From Hygrocybe punicea (taxonomy: Eukaryota; Basidiomycota; Agaricomycetes; Agaricales; Hygrophoraceae), in the NCBI GenBank assembly GCA_963556145.1, contig OY744461.1, forward strand, positions 4,154,001-4,218,000: 64,000 nucleotides of DNA, in the 5' to 3' direction. Below the pieces are notes generated by a model. The model made no database searches. It was not told where the DNA came from and worked only from the letters and a program-made list of their open reading frames with translations. The position numbers and the translations under genes are program-made. Below are positions 43,101 through 55,968 of the stretch, in pieces (position 1 is the first letter of the stretch; each line of letters begins with the position of its first letter).

Positions 43101-46100
43101 GCCGATTGGGTCCAGTTCTGTGGAATGAATGCCTCGATAATAGCAGCAACCGGGAAGCTATCCCTTCGGTTCGTGCCCTTTGGGGTTGCCAATGGATATC
43201 TGTTATATCTTCTTTTTAGACGTGTTTTTTGATAATGCAATGCGCCGAAAAGTACAGTGAGTTCACGGCGATTGTAGAGGCTGATTTGGAGAGGTACGAC
43301 TGAATGGCAATTCTATGATCATGTGCTAATGGTCATATAGCGCTGATACTTCTGTCATCCTTCGCGCGATCCAACGGCTTAGTACGCTTTCAAACTGGCG
43401 TTTCCAAATCCTGTCTCAGCACGTCATAGTGGACCGACCACACCGCAGGCCATTCAGGCTCGCCAGGGATCCCCTTCCATTTGTCGCAACAGATATTGGG
43501 TCAAATTTGTTTGTTCGGGTAGAAGATCCCAATGACTTGAAGGACAATCTCCCCTTAGAACTGAGAAAGCGTTTATCAGAAATTGGCTGGGTGGAGGATG
43601 ACAAACCTGTGGACCAGCAGCTGGAATGCATTCAAACGCCAATGTTACTACTACCCGTGCATCAACTGGATCGTCTCGGTAGCTCATCTGACCAGGCTCT
43701 ACTTTCACCTCCCTCTCCTAATCTCAGTCCTGTGCCGTCGCCCATCAGATCTCCCCTTTTAGATGGCGACCACGAGAATGGAGTGCGCCGACGCAAGTCA
43801 AATTCTGGCCTCCCGTATGGAATAAAGCGGCGAGTGGTGTTCGTCCCCGCTCTTGCTGCTCTGCTTCCCCATCTCGCTTCTTTGGTCTTTAATGCAAACT
43901 TTGCGGTAGCCAGTGCCGCTCGCAGTGCTATCATGGATTTCATGCGCAACGACCCCGCACTCCTTGCACGACCAGTATTCGACCTTCTCGCAGACGATCA
44001 GGAAGGCACGAGAACCGCAATATGGACCTTACGAGCATTCCTGCATGTACGGCCCGTGCTTCCTCCAGCCCTCGTTCACCATGTCTTCAACAGTCTTGCC
44101 GGCTTTCTCAAGTACGCTGCCCGACAGGTCGAAAGCCCAGGGTCATTCAACAGTTTCGCACAAACAATACCTACACTTTCGAAAATCGGTGCACAAGTTA
44201 GTGATATGTCGATTCGTGAGATTCGCCGTGCGAAAATTGAAGTCTTTCTCATCCCATCCGGATCTCTATGGTTCTCGTCGTCGGCTCCGGTGGGCCCAAC
44301 GTTCCCGCGAGCGTTGGGAAACATCAATAATCCATTTGACGTTGTGCCACCTCATTTAATATCTATGTCCATTATTCGTCTGTCGCAGAACATGTTTTTT
44401 CTGGCAATGCTCAAGCGAAATCCTCAGGACGTTCAAATGGTAAGGAAGAATATGTCGAATCTCGTCCTGCCCTCCAGGGAAAATCAGTATCCACCCGGGC
44501 CTTTGGAATTCACCGATTTTATTCCCCGAAAGGCGGAATCAAACCACATCGCCACTGATACTGGTCTGGAAAGTCTATCCTTGATGTTGTCACGGAGCTA
44601 TTTGCTAGTTGCTGCTCAGATTTTTCGTTCCATGTCAAGACATCTTAACGATCGTAGCGAACTAGCAATTTACATAGACGGCGTCAATCGCATCCTCTTG
44701 GCTCACGGCGACGATATTGGGATTGTAACCCAGGCCATGATTGGTATGAATTCTCCACTGCAATGATCAACTTTGTTATACTCACAAGTTTGCGAAGCGC
44801 TGATGGTTGCTAGCACACGTTTTCGACGTTTATTTGCCTCGGGAGGTGGATTCATTCTGTTCATGCCAGCTCTGATCAAAACGTATGCAGAATCGGAGAA
44901 CCACCAGGGCATTAAACAAGCCATTATTTATGCCGTTCATCGATTTTTTGCTCAACATAACGACACTTTCGTGTTTCAGAGCATCGACATCATCTCCCAT
45001 ATCATGATGGTGCCGAATATTGACGGAGACTGGGTGGCCAGGAACGTCTATAGCCTGTTCTCGACCCTCAAGATTGGCATCCCTCTCTCTGTCTCAGATG
45101 CAGCTGGAATCCGTAATTCGAACAAAGATCAAGAACGAGAGGCTCTCATGGTTAGCACCGCAGAAGAGAAGCCACACACATTTCTAGCTTCCTTACGTCA
45201 AGGAGGGAAAAACGGAAAGGACTTGGTGACTGCTACTGTTCCAGATGAATATGAGCCCAAGCGACTTCGGCTTGACGATTTCGTCAAACTTTTCCTTACC
45301 GTCATAGCTCATGACACTTCGATATCACGTGCAGAGCGGTTCTTGCGATTGTTCCGTTTCCTTACTCCCTACTTTTACCACGCTTCCGGGTCAGCTAGGT
45401 CGGTTCTTGGAGACGGGATAAATGCCTTGGGGCTGGTCTTACTGAAAGCTGTCGGGAAAGCCAAGGTTTCAGAACCTCTTACAGCGCGTCCTGCGGAAGA
45501 CACAGATGTCATCCACCAACCTCCAGAAGTAGCCTCTACGGAGAACCAGCTGCTTGACGGATTTAAGTCTCCAAGCGACCTTGGATCTATGCGACTGGAT
45601 TATCTCTCTCTGATTGTCGCCTTCACTCAGTCCGGTGGTCAGCTGTCGATAACATCGACGCGACGGACCATCGAACTCATCAAGATTATACTGAGAGACT
45701 CCGGCAGCGATAAAACTCAACAAATTACGTCGTTCTTTACGGAATTTACGCGGTCGTCGCTGATACGCGCTGATCACCCAAGCCTCAAGGACGTACTCGC
45801 CCTTCTGAGTGACCTCGTACCAGTTATCAGTCTTTATGCGATCTATGTGGACTTTTCCGGCGTTTTTAACAATATTTCGCAATTGGCAGATAACCCCTTC
45901 TTTGCAAACGAGCCTCTGTTCTCTCAGCTCATTGTTACCCAGCTGTGCTCGGCTGCCCTCAATGCTTGTGAGTTGGCAGCGTCGGAAAGGCTTCTTTCAG
46001 CTTTACCGATGCGACTCAGCCTGGTGTCTCTCCTGACAAAAGCTATTTTTCTGCGCGGGGCGGATATGATGGCAGAAGTAGAGAAATGTACCCCATCTTA

Positions 46101-47352
46101 TGATTTCTTGTCCGGAATCATCCTACCAATGGTCATGACATTGAAGAACCCGACGGACACGATCTCGGGTGACCTTCAGATGGACTGGCACCGCGATGTG
46201 CTCGCGAGAACATGGATCCGCCTTTTATCCTACACAATATCCGCGTGTCAAAAAGGCATTTCTGCTCAAGAGTCTTTGCCCACTCCAGAACGCGCCAAAT
46301 CACACAACAAGCGGCATTCTACATCTTCCTTCGCATCGAGTAGTACTCAGATCAATGCATTGATTATGGCCTTGCAAGTGGTGAAAGCCATCGTTATTCG
46401 GGCGGAAAACGATCTTTCGTCCACCCTTCCCGGTGTCTGGTCTCGAGTTGCTTCGTTTTTCACTTCTCTCCTCGAGGAGGGCAACGCGGATTTCGCCTTG
46501 CAGTCTTTCACTGTCATGTCACTCACTCAATCACCAAGAGCAAGCCCCGCAAGCTATGATCCAGGCTTTGGTTCCTTCCCTTCGGCAGATTTTAGCCGTC
46601 CCGAAATACGAAGCCCCTTTTTACCTTCGCAATCGTTACGCAGTCCTCGGGTTGTTGATTACTCACTATGGTCATTGTTTGAGTTGCTCTGCCAATGCCG
46701 CCATCCACTCCTGCTTCAAATGCGCCTATTTATTCGAATTAAGGTGGCTGCGTTGGACCAAGACCTCTGTTCACATCAGAACAATCTGATCCCTTTAGGA
46801 CACCGAGACCATCGTATTTCCTCCATATTTTCAAAACCTCGTCGCATGTCTAGTTTGCCTTCCCCAGACAGCTCGATTCGATTAAGTCCCTCCCAAGCTC
46901 TTCCAACCTCGCCATCCCTGGACAGACTACAACAGCCTGGCTTCCAGCAATTCGCTTCGCCTCCGAACCCACATGAAACTCGTGGCCACAAGATTGTGCA
47001 TCTAGGACTGGTCCACTCGCCCACGCCCACCCTGCGCACGTCTCGCAGAGATGTTGGCGTACGTCCTATGGCGAAGTCGCCCATGATAAAATCCTTATCT
47101 CTTATACGCACGACGTATCGGAGAATACGGCTAGTTCAGTCTTGTATTGGATATGATTCACTACTTCTCCCTTTACCAGATGGAGAGCGGGACGGTGAGG
47201 ATCGAGAGTGGGCAATATCATGGACAATGAAGCAAGCACTTGATGCGATCGCTAGAGAAACAAAAGAACTTATGGGGGAGTTCGATGAATCTACCAGGCT
47301 CGAGGAGGATGACGGGATTATAGTGGATGCCAATCAGTCTATGGCTATGTGA
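40122..47352 (+). CDS. Very large helical-repeat protein, possibly UNC80-like
   Basis: Eleven exons: 40122-40892, 40953-41384, 41431-41772, 41834-41947, 42001-42369, 42422-42502, 42557-42645, 42703-43168, 43220-43293, 43341-44743 and 44789-47352. Coding length is 6,705 nt, 2,234 aa, and every junction keeps frame. The N-terminus is Ser/Pro-rich; most of the rest alternates amphipathic helices (RILGVLWSLLIPRD, LFLLLRSLSLQL, ALMVASTRFRRLFASGGGF), as in HEAT/ARM-type scaffolds. A Ser-rich C-terminal part ends with an acidic tail. Size and style recall UNC80-type or other large scaffold proteins, but I cannot confirm a family. The start lies 24 bp from repeat X, so an upstream exon could have been displaced. 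Confidence 0.8.
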
Positions 47353-47534
47353 TATTCGTACTAGTGTATATGTAATTAACTGGTTTATTCGTACTCATTG
47401 AAAACATATTTAAATGCTGCGGGAAGTCACCCAGGGAGCGATAGTAACTACGATATGGCGCAGTTTGAATTTAATATATTAGGAAAATTGTTCCTGCGCT
47501 TGCACCGCTGTCACGGTTCCGACGTGTCTGTCTT

Positions 47535-47704
47535 TATTGGAATATATAGTTGCAGTGGTTGTTGACCGCTAAGTTATTTTATGTGGAATGAATTATATTT
47601 ACCTCTCTCTGAGAGGGCTTTTATACTACTAGCTAAACCTACTAGAAGTTTCTTGTGGTGAGTAGAATACATGCTGTGCTTCAGCATTATTCATCAGACA
47701 GGTG
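47535..47704 (-). repeat. Truncated LTR of the Copia family
   Basis: The reverse complement of about the right two thirds of the 6602 LTR: TATTGGAATATATAGTTGC ... CATTATTCATCAGACAGGTG. It has about a dozen differences from the intact LTRs. It lacks the TGTTGG end and any internal region, so it is an older, broken solo LTR. Confidence 0.85.
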
Positions 47705-48068
47705 CCTCCGAACAAGATTTTCATGCCTCCCCAAGAGTTTCTATGATTGCCCTTTCATGCCTGACCTCCTCCCAAGCTCCTTGTCCTGCCTGAAGGTTGT
47801 AATGAATAGAATGTTGATTGAAATTTTGTATATGTCACTTGTGCAATTCATCTATCCACATGCAGTAGCTTTAGATTTCCTAAAAGTGGTCACAAATCTG
47901 TCAACCATTCAGATGGTGGTGCCATTTGTTATTTTCCACTATTGCTCTACATACTATTGTAAGTGCTGATTTTCAGAAACTGTCTCTCTCTTTCGATGAT
48001 TGGGATTGGCCACAAGTAAATCGATCCCATCAGCTGGAAATTTATTGATAAATTAACCACTACCCTCC

Positions 48069-49107
48069 TTAACCCTGAGATGCAGACATACCGTTTTCCC
48101 TCCTCGATTCTACATAACCCCTCTCAAGTTCTTCTATAATAACCTGCTGCGCCGCATCAATCTCAGCAGCCGTGGTACACCTCCCATACACTTGCAAGTA
48201 TGGCCTGTGGGAATGAGCATTTTAAGACCTAAATGATAAACCAGCGAGCCCACATCGAGACTCACTGATTGATCGATAAAAATGATGCACCCCACCCAAA
48301 ACCTTCCAAAAGACGTTTGGCATATAAATCAAAACCAGTGATGCAAAATGCCGCCGCAAGCGCTTCAACGCAATTGAGCCGCCAAGGCTTGCCATAGTTG
48401 ATTGGGTTGGCAGCCAACAGGTACGGTACTAACAGAGAGGTTTGGAGACTGCTCATGACCAATACTGATATGAAGAAGGATATCACGTACAAAACCGTTC
48501 ATGAGGACTAGCAATTTTGCCGAAGGGAACATCTTCTAAGCGTGCCCAAGAACATTCCACGACGGCAAGTCCACCTTTGAGAATAATTTTGCGATCGGAT
48601 GCGCTGATGAGTTGAGTCCCTTTTGGTCTATTACAGACAAAGGTCGGCAATAATGAACGGGGTATATAAATAAAGAATATTGTAAAGGTGAGAAACAGCA
48701 ATGAAGCTCACGAGACCACTATGCCTTTAAACCGTGATCCAACTTTGAGTTCTTGGATCATGCCGAGACGAAAAAGCTTCCGACCAGTGCAGCGGCGGGG
48801 ATCGCAATGACCAAAGTCCTGCAGAGCTGTTTAGAGTTCCGCGAGTCCGGTTTCACCAGGTACTTGCCCACATTGCGACCGAAACCTCAATCTTTACTGG
48901 ACAGTCAAGTTCAGCGAAGCAATCTTTCTCGATAACGCGGGCTTCTCTACCTTCGTTTTCACTTTCGTCTCCACTAAGTTGATGGATTGCGCTTTTCGGG
49001 CTGCCTGCCTCCTGCCTTCCATCATTGTGTTCTTGGCCTTTCAGTCGTTTACGCTTCCGATTGCCTCGTGGACCCCTGAGAGAGAACGCTGGCTTCTGGT
49101 TGCCCAT
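48069..49107 (-). CDS. TSR3: 18S rRNA aminocarboxypropyltransferase TSR3
   Basis: Minus strand from ATG 49107 ([20 protein letters not shown]). A first exon of 240 nt (48868-49107) carries a basic, then acidic tail. The conserved domain starts [16 protein letters not shown], followed by [58 protein letters not shown] and [14 protein letters not shown], all signatures of TSR3. The final exon ends near 48069. TSR3 adds the 3-amino-3-carboxypropyl group of SAM to the N1-methyl-pseudouridine near the 18S rRNA decoding site. Four introns; intron 1 (48819-48867) has a GC donor. Confidence 0.93.
48819..48867 (-). other. GC-AG intron in TSR3
   Basis: Donor GCAAGT, acceptor CTGCAG, 49 nt. Removing it joins VAMW to [10 protein letters not shown], the conserved TSR3 start; no GT donor nearby gives that junction. 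Confidence 0.8.
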
Positions 49108-49644
49108 GTGAGTTAGTGTTCGAGTGCCACTACCGCTGACAAATAAGTTTATTTTGCCTGATCTTTTCCAACTTCTTGTCAATTTGCTGATATACTAGGG
49201 GGTTGAATAGCAAACGTCAAATTGCCAACGTTCCGTTTACAAAATATCGAATGGGTGTGGAATTAATGCGTATTCCGGGAATAAGTTACATGTCCACAGA
49301 GATTTATTAATAATAATAAAGGAAATAGCGGTAAACAGGGTAACACCACAAGGTCATGAAAGCACTTCGAATAAAAACACCCACTTGTGTTCACACGGAA
49401 TAATGGCCTGAGTTCCCCATCTGAGCTTCAGACATCTCCCGTATTTCCATTGTTCCCGTCCTGTGCATCGCGCCAGCCGAGGTTGATTCGGACATAAACA
49501 TGAAGACTCGGTGCAAATTCGGGAACCGCACTCACTCCCGTGTAGAAGGTAGCCGTTACCTTCGAGGACTATCGCAGCCGGGAGGGGTGAGAGTATATGT
49601 CCCATAATTAGACTCTCCACTGCTTCCTGTGGGATGTGAATTGA
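49108..49644. other. Intergenic stretch, no supported gene
   Basis: It lies upstream of TSR3 and downstream of the ADP-ribosylglycohydrolase gene. One 88-codon frame is open on the minus strand (49354-49620), but it has no recognised motif. Confidence 0.4.
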
Positions 49645-51533
49645 TCAGAAAGGATCGAATGAAGCGGAAAAGGTACATTTGAAACGGATATGTCTGGGCA
49701 GCGGGGGTAGTTGGATCGCCACTTCATCTGGTGAAACTGACCGAAATCTCATGCTGAGCGAGGAAGAACGCAGCCATTTCGCCCACATTTGCAGCGCTAA
49801 ATTTAATTGAGCAGCTGAGAATGATGTTTTACGTGGCGGATACCGTTGAGTTTTGACTATGACCTGAGCGACATAGGAGGTGTCACCACAGCCAGGCTTT
49901 TGACTGATTGAGGGGAAGAAAACCAGAACAGCCTTGTTGAGAGTTAGAACGTAGGACATTCTACGGCCGGTTGTAAGCAGGAAAGTTTTGATGTGTTTGG
50001 CTTCGCTTGGTTTGAAAGCTTTTGCCAAATAGATTTCAAAAAGAAATTCGGAAAGTACCAACTTCCACGGTTTCTTTTCCTTTTCCTTTACTTCCGTTGT
50101 ACTCCGTGTCCGCTGGTCCGCTGACAAGATCTTTTCCATGACTGCCATCTCTCTGTTCTTCATCTCCTCTTCGGTCAAAAATCCTTTTCCACCGTCGGGT
50201 AGAGTATCGGTGTCCCCTTGCGCATCGTATATCCCACTAGTAACGCCAGCGACCACGCAGAGAGAGGTAATCTTCTCCATGTACCACTCCTTGTGCTTCA
50301 ACCCGTCCCTCCACTCTGGCGGCAGGTCATTGTACCCGCAATACGCTCCCATCAACGCTCCTGCAACTGCAGCGTTGGTATCCGCATCCCCACCACACAT
50401 CACCAGAATAGTTATGGCAGACTTGAATGTCTCTTGGCCACGCATGACTTTCCGTAAACACCACAACGCCGAGCCGAGACACATGTAAACACAGCCCATT
50501 TCCTGATTGCAATGAATCAATGAATCCAACGACTTTGCGCACACATGTCGATCGTACTCCTCGCGTGCGAGATGACGGGCCAGGGCAGACACCATCATGT
50601 GGGCCCATGCTCTCTCCAGGACAGCATCTACATCTTCCTCCGTCTTAACCTCACCTCTGCACAACCCTCTGACCAAAGCCGACACAATTGCAACAGAAAG
50701 CGCACATTTCGGGTCTGCATGAGTGACCGCTCCCATACGAATAGCGGATTGGAACGTCTCCTCCTCAGATTTGTCTATACAAATGATCCCAATGGGGGTC
50801 GTTCTCATCACGGACCCATTGGGAGCAATATCGCGACCATTATTATCCCAATAGGCAAAAGCGACCCCGCTTGGATTCACCAGGAACTCCTTGTTGAAGA
50901 CGACGCTGCCAACGGTCTCTGATTATTAGCAGTCGAACTATATCAGAGGAGGATGGGTAAAAATGACGCCCTAAACCCATGGGAAGACGTTCCAAGCAAC
51001 GGAGACCTTGCTCGCACCTGCATTAATATTATCATCATCAGGATGCAAGATCCGTAGAATTTGCGTGCCATGTCCGAACTCGCTTTGCAAAGTCAGCGGG
51101 ATCCAATGCGCGATTGCGTAGGTAGGATAATGAGTATTGTATGATCGGTGTCGTCTGTCCAGGCCCTCTAAAACATTTTTGATGGATGAGTTTGATATTT
51201 CAAGAGCATTGACGATCTCTCACGGTTTCAAAGCGACCTGATGAGGAACATTACAGATAACTTATTGTAGGATCTGCATTCCATTATTATTATAGAACAA
51301 AGCTTACATCGATGCGAATCTTGGAAAGGTTCCGTGACAGGGTCCACAAGAGAAAATACTGGTGAAGGTCCATATGCCTGATGAGCTCGCTCTGCAGTCA
51401 TAAATCCTGGGTCAACAGCGTTAGGGACTCCCTGCTTCCAAATTATCATGGACGAACCTGTGTAGATGCCAATAGAATCGCCCACAGCGGAGCCTATTAA
51501 TATTATGGCTCCTCGAGCTCGTTCGCCGCTCAT
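49645..51533 (-). CDS. ADP-ribosylglycohydrolase family protein (possible frameshift)
   Basis: Minus strand from ATG 51533 (MSGERARGAIILIGSAVGDS). Early exons give GFMTAERAHQAYGPSP and the metal-binding WTDDTDHTI. After this a 1-nt phase change near 51120 is needed to reach the expected YLRNRALDPADFAKRV, so there is an indel or sequence error. Then CEQGLRCLERLPMGLG, SVMRTTPIGI, VTHADPKCALS and CGGDADTNAAVAGALMGAY (second metal site) follow, as in DraG/ARH hydrolases that remove ADP-ribose from proteins. A C-terminal extension of about 150 residues has no clear domain. The exon ending near 51070 uses a probable GC donor (GCACGC). Confidence 0.82.
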
Positions 51534-51670
51534 ATTCAAGCTTTGTGGCAAAATATATATTCTGTTTGAGTGTATTTGGCTGCGCTTAGTTTTCAGGCGT
51601 TTGCCAAACAACGCCCGAACAAATAGCCCTTGACAGCGCCCCTCGTCGAAGTGCATTCTAGCGACTACAA

Positions 51671-53556
51671 ATGGATTTTACAGGCTCATTTGATGATCTG
51701 GCGGTCTGGGGAGATCTCACCATTGTCTCTCCCGACGAAGACGAACCAAACCCCACTACTTTGTAAGCAACGACATTCGAGCTTTTGCCCGCAGCAAGCT
51801 CATCTACATCAGGGACCCACGTCCGACTCCTCCTGAAATAATTGACCTAGACGCTGAAGTCGTCTCTCTTACCGCGAAACTGACGGATTTAACCCTGCGG
51901 CGTACCCAGCTTCTTGCTTCTTATGCTCTAATCAATCAAGTCCCACCCGAACTGCTTTCCCGTGTATTCGAGCTCGCGGTCCACATCACTCCGTCTCTAC
52001 TCCCACAAATCTCACTTGTTTCTCGGACCTGGCGCGATGTCGTCCTCTCGACGCCTTGCTTGCACACATACATCAAGCTTGACGAGACCTGGGGTTACCA
52101 TGGTGGAGGCGATGACTCACGCACCGCATCCGAAACCTTCTTGGATAAAACCAAGCTCCAACTTACACGCTCGCATGATTCAAAGCTGCTTATTGACATT
52201 GACTTCAGATACTTAGATGGCATGGCAGACGTCCATGCCATCATGAAGGAACTTGAGCCGCATCTCCACCGATCTTTTTTCTTCAAGGCATCATTGCCCG
52301 ATTGGGAGTGGTTAGGAGCTGTGAGAGACCATTCTGGCCCGTTGGGCCCGGCGCTGGAAGAGCTATACCTCCATATCGAAACTTCAGACGCGGAAGACCA
52401 GACTCCAGTCGCGTTCCTTGCCACTCCTTGCCCGAGATTAAATACGATCACTCTTGAACATACGCCCCTGGCATGTATCCGCCATTCACCCAACCCATCT
52501 CCCGCAGTGTCAACACAAACACCTCCCGTGGATGAACCGACAGAACCCATAATGCTGTATCCATCTCTGCGGCACCTGCACCTCATCCGCGACCAACGTC
52601 AATCGAGCTCATCCTCTTCCTCACGTATCATTATCCCGTTCTCGCTCCTCCTTGCTGCCCTTACAGAAACCCCTTCGCTCGTCTCCTTGCATATCCAGTC
52701 CGCTGCTTTCATGCTAGTCGGGACGGAGGAAATCTTCCTCCCACAGCCGAAAAAACTGAAGATGCCGAACCTCGAGTCGTTGACGTTCAATTTTGTGGAC
52801 ACAACGAATATCGGGTTATTCATCGACAACGTGGAGTGTGAGCGGTTGAAGACCCTGCGAATACAGATGGATGGGGCCGGTGGGGCGGAGGATTGTGTGG
52901 GCTTTTTGATGAGGGCCTGTGCGGCCAGGCCAGGACGTCACACTGCACTTTATCCGATGGCTACCATCCCGTACCAGCCACTGATTCCGCAGACTCCATT
53001 CCCGGCACTGCGACACCTAGACCTTCGAGCTATTTCTACGACAGGCCCTGCACTTTACCCCTTTATTCGCGTGCTGCACAATCTTCCCTGTTTGACGGCC
53101 TTGGCTATTAGCAGTCCCCCGAGCGGATGTTTTGGAGCCAGGATATGGGAGTTGCTGTCTGTACCTTCGAGAACGCCTGAGTTCTCGTCATCGCCAGCCA
53201 TGGTGACCGCCCCGGATTCGAACCAAAAGCAGAAACAGGATTGGATCCTTCCCGCACTGAAAGCGCTGATTGTCCAGAATGCTAGGGATGTGACTGGTCA
53301 CGAAATCTTGAAAGTTATCCGAGCGAGGAGAGACGCGGCCATCGCCAGTCGCTTGCGGAATACTTTCGTATTGTCGATGTCGGGTGGATCAACAGTTACG
53401 GTGCAATCAAGGTCGGGAGAGGGAAGTCTGTTACCTGAGGCGGAGGCAGAAGTTGCGGAAGTCACGTACTTGAAGATAGCCGGGTGTTATGGGCTGGATC
53501 GGGATGGCGAGGTTGTAGATGAACTGAAAAGGATCGTGAAAAGGGTAATTCTATGA
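51671..53556 (+). CDS. F-box protein with LRR-like C-terminus
   Basis: Two exons, 51671-51762 and 51813-53556, joined in frame; 581 aa. ATG 51671 opens MDFTGSFDDLAVWGD. The F-box (NQVPPELLSRVFELAVHITP ... WRDVVLSTP) follows a short heptad-like stretch (VVSLTAKLTDLTLRRTQLLAS), the arrangement typical of the expanded basidiomycete F-box family. The rest has irregular leucine-rich segments (LEELYLHIETS, LRHLHLIRD, LRHLDLRAIS). It would act as a substrate adaptor in an SCF ubiquitin ligase; the target is unknown. It is divergent from the ADP-ribosylglycohydrolase gene with only about 137 bp between the start codons, so the two may share a promoter. Confidence 0.88.
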
Positions 53557-53929
53557 ATTGGAATGGTGAGTTTATATATTCCCCGGTCCATTTTGGTTGG
53601 GGAAAGGGATTTAGGTCCAATGATATATGAGCAAGCTAATCAGCTATTCATTCGAAATTATACAAGCACGTTCGGCGAAAGTGTACTACCAACTACGATG
53701 CCCTCCTCCCGTTTGACCTTTGTGTTTCTCCCAAGCTCTTACATGTATGATGCGTAGATTGCTACCTGATATATATTGATCTTGTATTCCACTGCTCGCA
53801 CATCCAACTTTCTTTCTTCCAACATGGCCGAAGTATTTCTGGCTGCCGGGGGTTTTCGGTGAAGGAGAAGTTGCGCTCGATAACAGCCAGTGTCAAATAC
53901 AGGGAATCTGACTCGAAAAGGAAGTATTT

Positions 53930-55968
53930 CTATTTCTTGGCTAGGGCTTGAACCCAATACGATCCAGTGGGCCATTCGAACTCTGCAATGCTAGCCTTGT
54001 GCATCTCGACGCTGTCCAAGAGGACATTAATATACAGGGCATGACTTGGACCAAACACACACACACACCTGTACCCTTCGTTGGGGTTGCTAGGTACATT
54101 ATATCTGCCACGGGTGTTGATCGAGCATGGGGTGACGAAATGTTCGTGCAAATGGTCAACAAACTCGAGAACATTACTCTCCATCGTGCCAGAGACAGAA
54201 ATATAGTCGATTAGGCTACATTAATAAGGGGAGAAAAAGAAGGTCAACGGGCGATGGGGCAAAATAGAGGATTGGCTAGCGGGTTATTACCTGAGATGGA
54301 TGGCATACTCGCACAACCCAACCCCACCGGCATGTGGACACACGGGAACTCCGAATCTATTACACCAGTATAGCCAACTGAATCAATAAACTGTTGCTTT
54401 GTTCCTTGATTGGAAGCCGAAAGCGCTCACTTGGCCGCCATAAACAGAACGCTCAATACCTCACTAACACCCGCTAATCTGCATGCGTCGACTTGAGCAA
54501 CGTCGATCGCTTCCGCCTGTAAGAGTTGTTTGAAGACAATGCGATTATGGGCGTGTTCTCCGGTGGCCACTCCGATTCTGTGCGGTTTGAGAGCATGGCG
54601 GATGGCTGCGTGACCAAGGATGTCGTCTGGCGCGGTGGGCTCTTCAATGAACCTGGTACGATAAACCGTCACCACATTTCAAATCAATATCTCAATCCAC
54701 CTACCAAGGCTTGATCTCCTTTAACCGCGTCACATAATCCACAGCCTGTTGTACATCCCATACCTGATTTGCGTCAATCATCAACACCGCGCCGGTCGGT
54801 CCTGCGTTCTTCCCTCTCAAGTCATCACTCGAGGGATCTCTTGGTTTTGTGCCCGGAGGAAGCAATTGCGGATCGTCGATGATGGATCGTATGAGTTTCC
54901 CACGGCGAAGGTCGTCAACGAGGTCTGCGCCGACTTTCATCTTGAAGTGGCTGAAGCCTGCGGCGAGTGCCTCTTTGGTGAGTCGAGAGACTTTCTCATC
55001 GCTGTACCCTTGAAGAAGGAATGATTTATTTACAAGACGAAGAATGACTGGGAGAATACGAACCAAGCCATCCGGCAGATGTTACGTATGCAGGGTACCT
55101 GCATGTATTATGTATAGTGTCAGCTTGATATGTGTGTATTGGAGACGGATTTTTCTGACCCAATTTCCCGGACAATTTCTTCTCGCGCTTTCTTCCCAGA
55201 AGCTTTCTCCTTGAGCAATGCTAAGGCTTCTTCCTTGGAGATGGCATCTGATATGTAACGGAACGCCGCAGAACGTACGAGTTCTTCAGGGGTCATGTCT
55301 ACGACCAGCTTCCAAAGGGGCACTTTCCTAGAACGAGCATACATGTCCCAGAGTGCGTTGTTGACAGCACCTGAAGCGATGTGAATTACTCCTTTCTCGG
55401 GACCGATCCTGGGGTGAGAATGGTGTGTGTTTTCAGCCGAGAGGGGAAAGACTGGGTAGGAAATGAGGACAAAAAGGTCACCATCGTAGCTGGGAATCAG
55501 CCATCATGTAGTCCCATGTCTTTCCCATGTCTGAAAAGAGCTCTTCCGGGTCTTTGCCAACCAAACGTTTTGCTACTTCCTTGATCGCAACACATACCTG
55601 TTGTTTGTTTTTTGAGTGGTCAGCTACGTACGCAGAGCCGTAAGCAAGCGCTCACGATATCGTTTCCCCGCCCAATAGTGAATGTCATTCCATGGCCGAC
55701 TAGGTCAGAGTTGGTAAACAGTGACACGTACGCGGAGGAGTAATCGCAGTCGGTATTCCTGTGATCAACGGTGATGAAGAACAGCAGAATTCATTTTACT
55801 GTTCTAGGCGACGAACATGGCGTCGCTACCATCTCCAGCCAGGGATGTTGGGAATCGCACGTCTGTGCCGTGGATCGTAAGTAGCTGCAATGTACGTATA
55901 GAAGGCGGAGATCCACTACTGGCAGACTAACCGTGAGTCTCGAAGTGAGTGATTCTTGTTGTTGACAT
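53930..55968 (-). CDS. Enolase-superfamily sugar-acid dehydratase (L-fuconate dehydratase-like)
   Basis: Minus strand from ATG 55968 ([20 protein letters not shown] after splicing) with about eight introns. Conserved blocks in order: [40 protein letters not shown] and [13 protein letters not shown]. The FKMKVG motif holds the catalytic Lys. [19 protein letters not shown] and VATGEHAHN supply Asp, Glu and Glu ligands for Mg2+. CPHAGGVGL contains the acid/base His. The end is [12 protein letters not shown]. This set matches the mandelate racemase/ENOSF1 clade, which dehydrates L-fuconate or similar acids. Substrate is inferred from family only. Cytosolic or mitochondrial location is not decided by the sequence. 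Confidence 0.88.
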
